The notes under the pieces: model-generated
Database searches by the model: none
What the model was told of the DNA's origin: nothing
What the model saw: only the letters and a program-made list of their open reading frames with translations
Translations under genes and position numbers: made by a program
Shown: positions 11,707 to 23,375 of the stretch, piece after piece
Numbering within the stretch: position 1 is the first letter of the stretch
Layout: each line of letters opens with the position of its first letter
Origin: Rhinopithecus roxellana
Taxonomy: Eukaryota > Chordata > Mammalia > Primates > Cercopithecidae
NCBI RefSeq assembly: GCF_007565055.1
Contig: NC_044554.1
Span: forward strand, 51,927,676 to 51,991,675
Direction of reading: 5' to 3'
Length of the DNA: 64,000 bases

Positions 11707-12682
11707 TTTTTTTCATTGATACATAATAATTGTACATATTTATGTGGTACCTGTGATATTTGATATGTGCATACAATGTGTATGATCACATGAGGGTATT
11801 TAGGATATCTATCACCTCAAACAATTATTATTTCCTTGTATTGGAAATATTCAAAATCTTCTCTTCTGTTTTGAAATATACAATAAATTATGGTTAACTA
11901 TAGTCACCCTATTATATTTTCAAACACTAGAACTTAGCCAGCCTCTCTTCATGCCCCACACATACCCTTCCCAGTCTCTGGTAACTATCATTCTACTCTC
12001 AACCTCCATCAGATCAACTTTTTTAGCTCTCACATATGAGAATATGCGATATTTGTCTCTCATATGAGAACATGTGATATTTGTCTTCCTGCGGCTGGCT
12101 TATTTTGCTTAACATAATGACCTTCGGTTCCATCAATATTGCTGAAAATGACAGGATTTCATTTTCTTTGATGGCTGAATAGTATTTCATTGCATATATA
12201 TGCCATATTTTCTTTATCCATTCATCTGTTGATGGACACTTCAGTTGATTCCGTATCTTGGCTATTGTGAATAGTGCTGCGATACGTAGGGATGCAGGTA
12301 TTCCTTTGATATACTGATTTCTTTTCTTTTGAACAAATACCCACTAGTTGGATTGCTGGATCATATAGTAGTTCTATTTTAAGTTTTTTAAAAAAATCTC
12401 TATACTGTTTTCCATAACGACCACATTAATTTACATTCTCACCAACAGCATATAAGAATTCCCTTTTCTCCACATCCCCCACACCCAGCATTTGGTTTTT
12501 TTTTTTTTTTTTTCTTTTTCATGACAGCCATACTAACTGGGGTGAGACGATATTTCACTGTGGCTTTGATTTGCATTTCCCTGATGATTAGTGGTGTTGA
12601 GCATATTTTCATATACATGTTGACCATTTATTTGTATGTCTTCTTTTGAGAAATGTGTATTCACATCCTTTGCCCGCTTTTT
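11707..12682 (-). mobile_element. L1 LINE (L1MA/L1PB-like), antisense, 3' part
   Basis: On the plus strand it begins with the antisense L1 3'UTR (tttcattgatacataataat, then ttaactatagtcaccctatt) and continues into antisense ORF2 (tttctttatccattcatctg). An 18-base T run lies at 12496-12513. Interrupted by an Alu monomer at 12683. Confidence 0.9.
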
Positions 12683-12836
12683 GTTTTTTTAGAGATGGGT
12701 CTCACTCTGTCACCCAGGCTGGAGTACAGTGGTGCAATTATAGCATATTGCAGCCTTGAACTCCTGGGCTCAAGCAATCCTCTCCCCTCAGCCTCCCAAG
12801 TAGCTGGGATTATATGCATCAGTCACTGTGCCCTGC
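12683..12836 (-). mobile_element. Alu left-monomer type (FLAM-like), antisense
   Basis: About 150 bp of antisense Alu monomer: gagatgggtctcactctgtc to agcctcccaagtagctggga. TSD: ttgcccgcttttt (12670-12682) and ttgcccacttttt (12837-12849), one mismatch, which confirms insertion into the L1. Confidence 0.85.
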
Positions 12837-12849
12837 TTGCCCACTTTTT

Positions 12850-14504
12850 AATGGGATTGGGCTTTTTGTTTTGTTTTGTTTTTCCGTTGAGTTGAGTTCC
12901 TTATATATTCTGGATATTAATCCCTTGCTGATTGTTTGCAATTCTTTTCTCCCGTTCTACAGGTTGTCTCTTCACAGCGTTGTTTCCTTTTCTGTGCAGA
13001 AGCTTTTTAGTTTAATATAGTTCTATCAGTCTATTTTCGGTTTTGTTTTGTTGCATATGCTTTCGAAGTCTTAGCCATAAAATCTTTGCCTAGACCAATG
13101 TCCTGAAGCATTTCCCCTATGTTTTCATCTAGTAGTTTTATAGTTTTAGCCTTATGTCTTTAATCCATTTTCAATTGATTTTTTTATATGGTGAGACATA
13201 GGGGTCCTATTTCATTCTTCTGCATGTGTCTATCCAATTTTCCCAACACCATTTATTGAAGAGCAAGTCCTTTCCCCAATGTAGGTTCTTGTCAACTTTG
13301 TTGAAGGTCAATTGGCTGTAAATATGTGGCTTTATTTCTGAGTTCTCTGTTCTGTTACATTGGTCTATATGTCTGTTTTTATACCAACACCAAGCTGTTT
13401 TGGTTACTATAGTTTTGTAGCATATTTTGAAGACAGATAGTATGAAGCCTCCAGTTTTGGTTCTTTTTGCTCAGTATTGCTTTAGCTATTTGGGGTCTTT
13501 TGTGATTCCATATGAATTCTACGACATCTCCTTTTTCGTTTCTGATTTTATTTATGTGGGTCTTATCTTTCTTTTCCTTGGTTAGTCTAGCTAGCAGTTT
13601 ATCAATTTTATTTATCTTTTCAAAAAAAAAAACCTTTCATTTCACTGATCCTTTGTATTTTTTTAGTCTCTCTTTCACTTAGGTATTTATTTCCTTTTAC
13701 TAATTTGGGGTTTGGTTTATTCCTGCTTTTCTAGTTTCCTGAGGTGCATCATTAGGTTATTTGAAATCATTCCACTTTTTTGATATAGGCATTTATTGCT
13801 ATGAGCTTCCCTCTTAGAATAGCTTTTGCTGTAACCCATAGGTTTGGGTATGCTGTGTTTCAGTTTTCATTTGTTTCAAGATTTCTTTTTAACTTCCTTA
13901 ATGTCTTCAATGGTCCAATGGTTGTTCGGGGACATGCTGTTTAATTTCCATACATTTGTATAGTTTCTAAAGTTCCTCTTGTTATTGATTTCTACTTTTA
14001 TTCCATGGTGATCTGAGAAGATACTTGATATGATTTTGAGTTTTTAAAATTTATTGAGACTTGGTTTGTGACCTAAAATACAGCCTATACTGAAGAATGC
14101 TCTATGTACTGATGAGAAGAATGTGTATTCAGCAGCTATTGGATAAGATGTTCTGTAAATGTCTGTTACATCTATTTGGTCTAAAGTCCAATTTAAGTCC
14201 AATGTTTCCTTGTTGATTTTGTCTAGATGATTTATCCAATGCTGAGAGTGTGGTGTTCAAATCTCCTACTGTGATTGTATTGAGGCCTCTCTCTCCCTTT
14301 AAATTTAATAATATTTGCTTTATATATTTGGGTGCACCAGTGTTGAGTGCATATATATTTAAAATTGTTATATCCTCTTGCTGAATTGATCCCTTCATTA
14401 TTATATAATGACCTTCTTTGTCTCTTTTTCACATTTTGACCTAAAGTCTGTTTTATCTTATGTAAGTATAACTACTACTCTTGCTTTCAATTTCTGTTTG
14501 CATG
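12850..14504 (-). mobile_element. L1 LINE, antisense ORF2 with an internal deletion
   Basis: Continues the antisense ORF2. At about 13520-13525 the text jumps from the block near tttgtgattccatatgaattc to the block acatctcctttttcgtttctg. In L1 elements of this type, as I know them, these are well over 1 kb apart, with the core of the reverse-transcriptase domain between. The element resumes normal order to 14504, where an LTR splits it. Confidence 0.8.
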
Positions 14505-14868
14505 TGTATTAGTCCATTTTCCTGCTGCTGATAAGGACATACCTGAGACTGGCAATTTACAAAAGAAGAAGTTTATTGGACTCACAGTTCCACATGGCTG
14601 GGGAGGCCTCACAATCATGGCAGAAGGCAAGAAGGAGCAAGTCACATCTTATGTGGATGCCAGCAGGCAAAAAGAGAGCTTGTGCACAGAAACTCCCATT
14701 TTTAAAACCATCAGATCTCATGAGACCCATTCACTATCACAAGAACAGCATGGGAAAGACCTGACCCCATGATTCAGTCATCTCCCACTGGGTCCCTCCC
14801 ACAACACATGGGACTTATGGGAGCTACAAGATGAGATTTGGGTGGGGACACAGAACCAAACCATATCA
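14505..14868 (-). mobile_element. MST-type LTR (ERVL-MaLR), antisense, solo
   Basis: Starts tgtattagtccattttcctg and ends caaaccatatca, so TG...CA ends are kept. Flanks are gcatg (14500-14504) and gcgtg (14869-14873), a 5-bp TSD with one CpG-type change. The flanking halves join into a continuous L1 sequence. Confidence 0.9.
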
Positions 14869-15439
14869 GCGTGGAATATCTTTTTCCATCCCTCCACTTT
14901 TAGTCTATATGTGTCTTTACAGGTGAAGTGAGTTTCTTGTAGGCAGCATATCCTTGCATCATTTTTTAAATCCATTCAGTCAGTGTGTACCTTCTAAGTG
15001 AGATATTTAATTCATTCACAAAGTTATTATTGACAGGTGAGTACTGTCATTATTGTTCATTGTTTTCTGGTTGTTTTGCATATTCTTTGTTCCTTTCTTT
15101 CTCTCTTCTTGTTTATCATTGCAGTTTGGTGGTTTTTTGTATTGGTAACATTTGACTCCTTTCTCTTTCCCATTTATGTGTCTGCTCTACCACCTGCTTT
15201 CATACTTTTGTGTGTTTGCATGATGGTAGGTATTTTTCTTTCATTTCCAGATGTAGGACTCCCTTAAGCAGTTCTTGTAAGGTCAGTCTAGTGGTGATGA
15301 ATTTCCTCAGTTTTTGCTTGTCTGGGAAAGACTTTATTTCTCCTTAATTTTTGAAAGTTACCTTTACTAGATTTAGTATTCTTAGCTGATGGCTTTTCTT
15401 TTTTTTTCCCTCTTTCTACACATTGTCATGTTGGGTTTT
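14869..15439 (-). mobile_element. L1 LINE, antisense ORF2 5' part
   Basis: Resumes with gtggaatatctttttccatcc and then antisense ORF2 and inter-ORF text; ends where an AluJ is inserted. Confidence 0.85.
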
Positions 15440-15755
15440 TATGTTGTTGTTGTTTTATTTCATTTTGTTTTATTCAAGTCAGTCTCACTCTGTTGCCTAG
15501 GCTGAAGTGCAGTGGCATGATCATAGCTCACTGCAGCCTCAAACTTTTAGGTTCAAGTGATCCTCCCACCTCAGCCTCCCAAGTAGCTGGGACTACAGGC
15601 ATGCACCACCATGTCTACCTAATGTTTTTACTTTTTGTACAAATGGGGTCTTGTTATATTACCCTGAATAGTCTCAAACTCCTGCCCTTAAGCAATCCTC
15701 CCACCTCAGCCTCTCAAAACACTAGGATTATAGGCATGAGCCATTACACCCACCT
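15440..15755 (-). mobile_element. AluJ, antisense, full length
   Basis: Antisense Alu (gttgcctaggctgaagtgcag, then ctcactgcagcctcaaac) with many old changes. The T-rich tail contains GTT and ATTTT words. Confidence 0.85.
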
Positions 15756-16800
15756 CTTTCAATATTTTGAATATATCATCCATTCTCTCTTGGCCTCTAA
15801 GGTTTCTGTTGAGAAATCTTTTGTTAGTCTGATGGGAACTCTCTCACATGTAACTTAATACTTTCCTCTTGCTATTTTTCAGAATTCTTTGTCTTTGACT
15901 TTTAGCAGTTTGACCACAATGTGCCTTGGAGAAGATCTTCTTGGGTTGAATCTATTTGAGAATTTTTGAATTTCCATGTACCTGGTTGTCTATATCTCTT
16001 GCAAGACTTGGAAAGTTTTCACCTATCATTTTGTTAAATGGGTTTTCTATGCCTTCACCTATCTCTTCTCTGAAACTTTTAAAATTCAAATATTTGGTTG
16101 CTTTATGACATCCTATATGGAATATAGGCTTCCTTTATTCTTTTATTTTTATTTGTTTAAGTCTGACTGGGTTATTTCAAAAGAACTGTCTTCATGAACA
16201 GAAAATCTTTCTTCTGCTTGATTTAGTCTATTATCAAAGCTCTCAATTGTATTTTTTATCTCATTCATTGAATTATTCAGTTATGGGATGTCTGTTTGGT
16301 TTTTTATGGTAAGTATATCTTTGTTGAATTTCTCATTCAGATCATGAATTGTTTTCCTGATTTCTTTGTATTGTTTATCTGTGTTCTCTTGTATCTTATT
16401 GAGTTTCTTTAATGTCATTATTTTGAATTCTTTTTCAGGCATTTCTTAGTTTTTCTTTTCATTAGAATCTGTTGCTAAACAATTGTTGTATTCTTTTATA
16501 GGTGTCATATCTTTTTGCTTTTTCATGTTTCTTGTGTCCTTACATTAATATCTGCACATCTAGTGTAACAGTTGCTTCTTCCAATCAATTTTATGAAGTG
16601 GCTTTCATAGGGAAATATTTTTTCTATAGATATATCTATAATGTTATTTGGGTAGGATACTTTGGCTTTGATTTTGGGTGGGTGCAGTAGTGTAGGGTCT
16701 GTATGATTTCCTTAGCTATAATCAGCATCAGAATTCCTGAATTCCTGAATTCCAGAATTCCTGAATTCATCAGAAAACCATGAATTCCTCAGTGGTTTAG
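15756..16800 (-). mobile_element. L1 LINE, antisense, 5' of ORF2 and ORF1 region
   Basis: Antisense L1M-type ORF1 and flanking text, for example gttgagaaatcttttgttag, attttgaattctttttcagg and catttcttag. Open frames on the plus strand here are shadows. Confidence 0.75.
16731..16770 (+). repeat. octamer tandem repeat GAATTCCT
   Basis: Five head-to-tail units of GAATTCCT, period 8, with changes only in the third and fifth. Each unit holds an EcoRI-type GAATTC core. It lies at the 5'UTR/ORF1 boundary of the L1. Confidence 0.9.
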
Positions 16801-17210
16801 GCTGCAGTTGTTAGTGAAGGCTATAGCAAGTCTCTGTGGGAGACAGGGATGCCAGACAGACTGGTCATCAGACACCAGTGGTGGTGGCAGTGAACTGAAA
16901 TTGTCAGTCCTTGGATCCCCAGGTGGTGTATGCAGGCACTGGTGGTAGCAAGTTCAGGCAAGTGGATCCTTAGGCCTCCAGGCAGCTTGCTTGGGTGCCT
17001 ATAGTGGCAATGGTGGCTTGGGTGTGTAGGAGGGTCATCAGGCCCCTAGGTAGCATGCATGGTATTGGTGGTGGTGGTAGCTTTAGCCAGCCAACCCTCA
17101 GGCCCCCAAGTGGCACATGTGGGCACCAGCAGTGGCAGTGGCAGGCTGGGCAGACCAGTCCCCAGGCCCCCAGGTGGCACGTGCAGGTGGGTATCAGAGG
17201 CTATTTCCAG
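16801..17210 (-). mobile_element. L1 5'UTR with about 61-bp tandem units, antisense
   Basis: GC-rich block made of about five units of 60-63 bp, starting near 16915, 16976, 17039, 17099 and 17162. The best conserved word is caggcccccaggtggcac. Tandem units of this kind are found in the 5'UTR of L1MA/L1PB-age elements, so the L1 reaches its 5' end here. Confidence 0.7.
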
Positions 17211-17344
17211 ACCCTATCACCAAGCCATATTACATTTTGTTTTTAAGGAAAAATTCAAATATTAACTTTGCCACTGCCAGAAACTCCTAATAAATACATT
17301 GCTAAATGTTGATTAAAGCGTAACATATTTACTTTCATAGTTTT

Positions 17345-17475
17345 AAATGTATTCATTAAACAAATATTTATTATGTGCCAGCACTGATCTGAAAGCTTGG
17401 AATATAATGATGAGCAAATCAGACAAGGTTCCCAGTCTTGAAAAGCTTATTTTCTAGTTAAATTTGGTTACAGCC
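17345..17475 (-). mobile_element. L2 LINE 3' fragment, antisense
   Basis: Contains attcattaaacaaatattt followed by attatgtgccagcactg, the antisense L2 end. Confidence 0.65.
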
Positions 17476-17799
17476 AAAAATCCAATAGAAAATGGTAGTC
17501 TGCCCTTAGAAGCCCAATAGGAACTTATGACTTATGACCTGCCGAACAAAGATAGGGAAAGGTAGGAGAAATTAATAGTCTTCTTTTCTCAAGCAGAGAA
17601 CACAGAATCCACAGTGAGTTTCAGAGTGAAGGAAATCCTCAGCCTCAGCACTCAAAACAAAGGCCTAGGGCTATGAATAAAGGTTCAAAGTCTATGGTGA
17701 GAAAGAAAGAGGAGTGAAATTATATAAAAGCAAATGTTGGGGCAAATGAGTGCTTGTTCAAACAGAACTGCATACCCATGACCATATTAACATGGTAAC
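17476..17799. other. single-copy stretch, nothing recognised
   Basis: About 320 bases with no repeat or gene that I can name. Confidence 0.5.
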
Positions 17800-18445
17800 A
17801 TACTAAATGCTGGTAAAGCTGAAAAACAACTGCGACTTGCCTATGTTGTTGGTGGGTGTATAAAACAGTTCAACCACTTTTGAGGACTGCCAGTTTCTTA
17901 TAAAGCTAAAACATGCACTTACCAAATAATCCCACTGATAGGAGTTTACCCAAGAGAAATGAAAATCTGTCCACAAAAAGACTTGTACAAAAATGTACAT
18001 AGCAAATGTATTCAAAATAGCCCAAAACTAGAAACTACGCAAATGTCCATCAACAAGATTGTAGATAAACAAACTGTGAGATATTCATACCATGAGGATA
18101 CTACTCAGCAAAAAAAATAAACAGAACAAGGTGAATCTCAAAACCCTGTGATACGTAAAAGAAGCCAGTCAGACAAAGAACACGTAGTGTATGTTTTCAA
18201 TTATACATAACCATAAATGGGCAAAACTAATCTATACTGAAAGAAGTCAGATTTGTGATTGGTTGGGGCTGGGAAGAGGTAGAGAACTGATGAGAGAATA
18301 TATGGGCTGATAGAAACATTCTGCATCTTGTTTTGGGTGATAGTTATACTCAGCTGGCAACACATATGAAACAGAACACTTAAGACCTGGATATTTTATT
18401 GTATGTTAATGAAGACTCAATTTAAAAAAAAAATTAAGCTGCTTA
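17800..18445 (+). mobile_element. L1M (MC/MD-type) 3' end, 5'-truncated
   Basis: Reads from ORF2 end text (aaatgtccatcaacaagattg) to the 3'UTR end (ggcaaaactaatctatactg, ttttattgtatgttaatgaa) with a short A tail at 18422. Confidence 0.75.
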
Positions 18446-18679
18446 GTATAAGATTACCAATAAAGAGCACACAAAAATACCAGCAAACAACTGAGTTGAG
18501 AGACCTGCTCTCTTTTAAGAATATACAAAGTTTTGGTGGCTACCCTTAGCATTCTAGGTCAGTAATATCAGGTTGGGTAGACTGGTCCAAGAGAGTTTTG
18601 CAGCAAATGGCTTCTGAGATTCAAAAACAACTTGGTCACAAATAATCTTTTAGAAAATAGCTCTCTTGTAAAAAAGCAG

Positions 18680-18800
18680 ATTTACTGAGAGTCTACCAGG
18701 GCCAGGCAAGGAACTGAGTGCCTGGGAATTCAACCCTAAAACTGATGAGTTCCTGTTCTAACGGGGAATGAAATGGCAGCAGTGGGAGACGGTCAGCTCT
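18680..18800 (-). mobile_element. L2 LINE fragment, antisense
   Basis: Decayed antisense L2 end: gggccaggcaaggaactgag, then gagttcctgttctaac. Confidence 0.4.
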
Positions 18801-18914
18801 AAAATAAACCAAAAAGTTAATTAGATAATTTCAGACGCTGACTGATCACATACTCAGTTTGTACTTAAAAGGTCGTCTTGCTTTTAAGTTTTTCTAATTA
18901 AGGTGTGAAGTTAG

Positions 18915-19060
18915 AATGCAGAATGGTATAGCACTAAAAAGCATGCATGGGCTGTGGTGATAGAGCATTTAGTTAATTGCTTAGTATAATTCCTGGAATA
19001 TATTAAGCTTTCAATAAGCCTCAGTTATTGTTATTATTATCATTATTATTTGCCTCCTCT
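18915..19060 (+). mobile_element. MIR SINE, internally deleted
   Basis: Has MIR ends (ggtatagcactaaaaagca and attattatcattatt) but lacks the central core. Confidence 0.5.
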
Positions 19061-19099
19061 CCCTCCTCTCTTACAAGAAAAACATAAACTTTGAGAATA

Positions 19100-19350
19100 T
19101 ATGTGCAATTAAAGATATGAACAAAAATATTCATAAAAGTTTCATTCATAATAGCCCAAACTGGAAACTACCCAAACAGTAGAATGGATAAATAAATTGT
19201 GGTATAGTCACATAATGGAATAGCTCTTTGCAATAAAAAGAACAAACTGCTGCTACACAGCAATTAACCACTTGGATGACTCTCACGATATAATATTGAG
19301 TGAAAGAAGGTAGACATAAAAGATCACATATTATACAATTACATTTATAT
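19100..19350 (+). mobile_element. L1M 3' end, part 1
   Basis: Old L1 ORF2-end and 3'UTR text (aatagcccaaactggaaac, then ggataaataaattgtggta). Split at 19350 by an LTR; the second half begins at 20133. Confidence 0.75.
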
Positions 19351-20132
19351 TGAGGACTAAGCACTGATTTTTCTTATCTTGCCCAAATTCCCATCTAAGG
19401 GGTCTGGGAGTCATGCCCTACAAACCATAAATTCTCATCAGATGGGTTTTATTTAACTGTATACGGTGACTTACTTTCCAATGTGACTTGCATAATGTTA
19501 TGTGACAAAGAAGAAAATCTAAATATTTTACCCCAAAACATGTTTCTTTGCCATATTTTGAAATGACCCTGCAAAGCCGTTCTTAGTGGGGGAAAATTTG
19601 CATCTTTAAAGAATCTCTATTAATATAGCTAAATCTTTTTCTTTCAGGCCCTCCAAACCCTAAAGAAATTAACTGAGAGTCTAGCACTTTTTAAAGGCAT
19701 GAGTAGGAATCTGAATAGGAAACATCTGTCATCTATTGTCTTTAAGGGCAGCCACTATGAGACTTGAAACTTCAAAAGAACCTTGGTCTCCATAATCTTT
19801 TATCTTAATCTGAACATTTTCTTTCTATTGATCCCAGCTCTTTAGAAAACCTCAACAAATTGTCAACTGGAAAATAGTTATAGCCTGGAAGCCACTCTGC
19901 CCCCTACCCTTTGAATTATCCCGCCTTTCTGGATCAAACCAATGTATTTCTCAAAAGTATTTGATTGATGTCCCGTCTCCCTAAAATGTAGAAAATCAAG
20001 TTGCACCTTAACCACCCTGGGCACACATTCTCAGGACCTCCTGAGGGCTATGTCATGGGCCAAGGTCACTCATATTTGGCTCAGAATAAATCTCTTCAAA
20101 TAATTTTAAGAGTTTGACTCTTTTCATCAACA
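19351..20132 (+). mobile_element. class I ERV solo LTR (MER-type), 782 bp
   Basis: Starts TGAGGACT and ends ATCAACA, so TG...CA ends are intact. Flanks are atat (19347-19350) and atat (20133-20136), a perfect 4-bp TSD as expected for gammaretrovirus-like (ERV1) integration. A TATA-free promoter region and an AATAAA at about 20086 fit an LTR. Only the solo LTR is left; no gag, pol or env sequence. Subfamily not assigned. Confidence 0.85.
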
Positions 20133-20390
20133 ATATGAAGTTCAAGAATAGGCAAAACCAACCTCTGATAATAGAAGTCAGAGAGTGTTTATATTTATTT
20201 AGCAGGAGTTTTTGACTAGAAGGATCCATAAGGGAATGCCCTTGAGTGTTAGAAGCATTCTTTCTCTTGATCTGAGTGCTGGTGACATGGGTGTATACAT
20301 GTGTAAAGATTAATTGAGCTGTTCACTACAGAGCTGAGCACTTTAGTGTATGTAGCTTATACCTCAATTTAAAAATTTCTAAAGAATACA
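20133..20390 (+). mobile_element. L1M 3' end, part 2
   Basis: Continues from 19350: joining the halves gives unbroken L1 text across acatttatatgaagttc. Ends near acctcaatttaaaaa at 20365-20380. Confidence 0.75.
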
Positions 20391-20514
20391 AGTGCAACTA
20401 AGCAAAATAAAGAAGTACCTATGGGAATGTGAATATTTCTTATATAATATCTCAGATATTTTCAGCTACTGGTGGCTGCAGTAAATGAGAATGCTGGGCC
20501 TCCTCTATCATAAA

Positions 20515-20650
20515 TAGTTCATTCATTCAATCCACATTTCCTGAGCATCTCTCAGCTGCCAGGACCATGCTAGCTCCCCAAGATACATGAATGAACATGA
20601 CAACACAATCCCTACCCTCAAGAGCATCCCTGAAATGGGCAGTCAGCCAT
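20515..20650 (-). mobile_element. L2 LINE 3' fragment, antisense
   Basis: ttcattcattcaatccacat, then ctcagctgccaggaccatg and aatccctaccctcaagagc follow antisense L2 order. Confidence 0.6.
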
Positions 20651-21544
20651 GTAACCCACTATCTTGGGGCAACTGGTGGCAGCTTCTCTAAATGTGACCA
20701 CAGGGTCTTGCAGGATTTCACTGACTTCTATAAGAGAAACCTTAGACTCTAATTTTTAATTTAGTAACTGAAACATCATGTATGGTAATCCATTTCTTCT
20801 GAGGAGTAATATGGGTAATATATCTCCAATCATGGTGTTTAATTACAATTGACATTTCTAGGTCTTTCTTGGTGGTGATGACAACATCCTCCTGGAAGGC
20901 TCCTTGTTTCTGACAACAGCAGAGGAGAAGAGGCTAATTTTAGAGAACGTGGTCTGGCTTCTACCCTCCAGAGGAACATCCAACAGATGACTCTTTGTTC
21001 TCTCAGCAGGCGAAGTGATGTGGGAATCAGGAAACAATGTCTGACTTCAGCTCCTGCCTATCACCCTCATCATGGGCCCCGGAATTCTGCCCTCCAGATG
21101 GTTCAAGAGTTAACCCCATGCAGTATTAATGTATGAAACATGACAAACTGTGCTTTGTTCCTGGCATGAATTAACAATTTGTTTAACATATTTTGGAGCC
21201 TTTTTTTTTCAAGGATGCAAGTTAATTGATTTTGCAGCCAAAATAGCCTGATGTGCTTGTTCACTGTAGAGAAGCATTTTTACAATGCTGAGTGGCAAAA
21301 ATTAGGACACGTAAGGTGCCCAGGGGCTGTTCTGCCTTGCCAAATAAGGCTGAAGACCAAAGAAGTTTGATAACTCCTTAACTATAAAGAAACATTCAAC
21401 CTCTGGAGAGAATAAGAAAGCCAGAGAAAAGGGACTTGGGAAGGCCAACAATTCCTCCTAAGGCCAAGCAAGCAATTATTGCTGACTTAATACTGACAAG
21501 ACCAAAAAGCAGGCCCAATGGAACTGTATTCAGGTTCCAGATAT
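20651..21544. other. single-copy stretch, nothing recognised
   Basis: No gene or repeat that I can support over about 900 bases. Confidence 0.5.
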
Positions 21545-21740
21545 GACCCGTAGGAAGGATGACCAGTTGTCCCAGTTTGCCTGGGATAGTCCCAGTTTAC
21601 ACCTGTTATAAATATTAATAGTGTCCCCTTTCATTCTCAAGAGTGTCCAAGTTTGTCTCAAACTTAACTTCTATGCTCACCTTATCTGTAAGGGGACAAT
21701 AACATACAATCACCTTATCAATAAAGGAAGCAATAGCCAG
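21545..21740 (+). mobile_element. possible DNA transposon fossil
   Basis: The block tgaccagttgtcccagtttg and its later partner resemble a short non-autonomous DNA transposon that I cannot name with confidence. Confidence 0.35.
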
Positions 21741-22024
21741 TGAACTGGAATTCACACAACCTTTAGGAAAACGGGACCAGATCCTCTTATACCCTGTGGT
21801 TCGCTTTTGGGCCTGCTCAGAGAAGTGCAGATCCCACAGCCAACAGACTCTGAGAGGTAATATAGTGCAAAGGAACTGAACCTAAAACGTGAAATGCTTG
21901 TTCTACCAGCATGAAAGACCTCACAGATAAAGAAGATTAGAAAACCTCTAAAGGGGCAAAGACTTCTCAGGGAGGCTAAAAGGGTTGACCACAAAGGGGA
22001 GAGGAGGCTGTAACCCACAGTGCT

Positions 22025-22474
22025 TGTGTTAGTTCCCTAGGGCTGCCATAACAAACTTCCACAAACTGGGTGGCTACAAACAACAGAAATCTACTCTCTC
22101 ACAGTTCTGGAGGCCAGAAGCCCAAATCAAGGTGTCTGCAGAATTGGCTCCTTCCAGAGGCTGTAGGGGAGAACCTATTCCATGCCTTTCTCCAGTTTCC
22201 AGTGATCCATCAGTAATATTTGGTACTCCAACATCCCAATCTCTGCCTACATATTCACGGGGCCCTCCTCTCTGTGTGTCTCTGTACCTCTGTGGCCTCT
22301 CTTCTTCTTCTTGGGACACCTGTCTTTGGATTTAGGGCTCACCCCAAATCCAGGATGATCTCATCATGAAATCTTTAATTACATCTGCAAAGACTCTTTT
22401 ACCAAGTAAGAGCACCTTCACAGATTCTAGGGGTTAGGACGTGAACATAACTTTTTAGACATTCAGCCCACTAT
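22025..22474 (-). mobile_element. MLT1-type LTR, antisense, solo
   Basis: Starts tgtgttagttccctagggc and runs through aacaacagaaatctactctc to gattctaggggttaggacg and ttcagcccactata, the full antisense MLT1 order. Confidence 0.85.
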
Positions 22475-22871
22475 AAATGTGCACAAAACAGTTCCCAGGT
22501 GAGTCAAAGTTTACCAAATATTCTTTTTAAAAACTCAAAAGGTCTATCCAAGCTAAATTTGGAGTAAGAAGAAGAAAAAGAGCTCGATCCCTTGCAGGAG
22601 AAAGGGGCTAAGTGAACCAAATGCCCAAGAGGTGGGAACACTATTTTATGGCCACTATGTCCAAGAAGGAACAGCTGGACTGTTGGTCATGCCCACCTCT
22701 CAACTGCAAGGCTTTCCCTGGTATTCACTGCTGATGGCCTGGGAAGGTCAGCTATACACAGGGTCACACGGCTGAACGTGCTAGAGCTGCATCTGATGCA
22801 AATCCACCTGACCCTACAGCCTCCACACTTTCCAACTTTTGGTCACCAAAAATATCAGCTGCCCACCCCTC

Positions 22872-22919
<48 letters not shown>

Positions 22920-23084
22920 AAAGATACCCAAGACGAGATGGGTAGCTTCAGTCTCAAAACTCCCCCAGGGTTTTTCTAGACCAAGGTCTCGCATGTGATT
23001 TTAACACCAAACACCATTTCAACTTAGCCCGTCCATCAAGTGCCCGCGAATATAAACCAGACATAAAACAATAGAAAACTGAAT
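22475..23084. other. single-copy stretch around the (AC)n
   Basis: Apart from the AC microsatellite I see no repeat or gene. Confidence 0.45.
22873..22914 (+). repeat. (AC)21 microsatellite
   Basis: Uninterrupted AC dinucleotides over 42 bases. Likely length-variable between individuals. Confidence 0.95.
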
Positions 23085-23165
23085 TTAAAATTACTGTGTC
23101 ATTATCTTCCAGGCATGTCATTCCCCTGATCAAAAAGCATCACTGATGGTCCATTGCTAAAGCAG
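23085..23165 (+). mobile_element. L2 LINE fragment, part 1
   Basis: aggcatgtcattcccctgatc fits the L2 block that precedes the segment at 23376. The two are separated by about 210 bp of foreign sequence. Confidence 0.45.
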
Positions 23166-23375
23166 TGTTTTCCCAGTGGTTTTCCGTTTACTAAGCAGGA
23201 ACAAGGTGCAGAGTATCGGGCAAAGGAATAGAGAGGGTCGGGTTTGGGGGTAGCATTGCAGATTTCAATAGCACATCTCCCCTTCTACCCATTTTATATG
23301 ACCGCCTTCCATGTAAAACTGCATCTTAAGAAAGGGTTCTGAGGCTAAATGAATAAATGTGGGAAACCACAGATC
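23166..23375. mobile_element. possible hAT-type insertion in L2
   Basis: Begins agcagtgttttcccagtgg and ends tgtgggaaaccac, which are imperfect inverted ends. No matching 8-bp TSD is visible, so this is tentative. Confidence 0.3.

Noticed and set aside
19351..20132. A complete endogenous retrovirus
   Set aside because: Only one LTR is present and the target-site copies lie directly at its ends, so the provirus has been reduced to a solo LTR.
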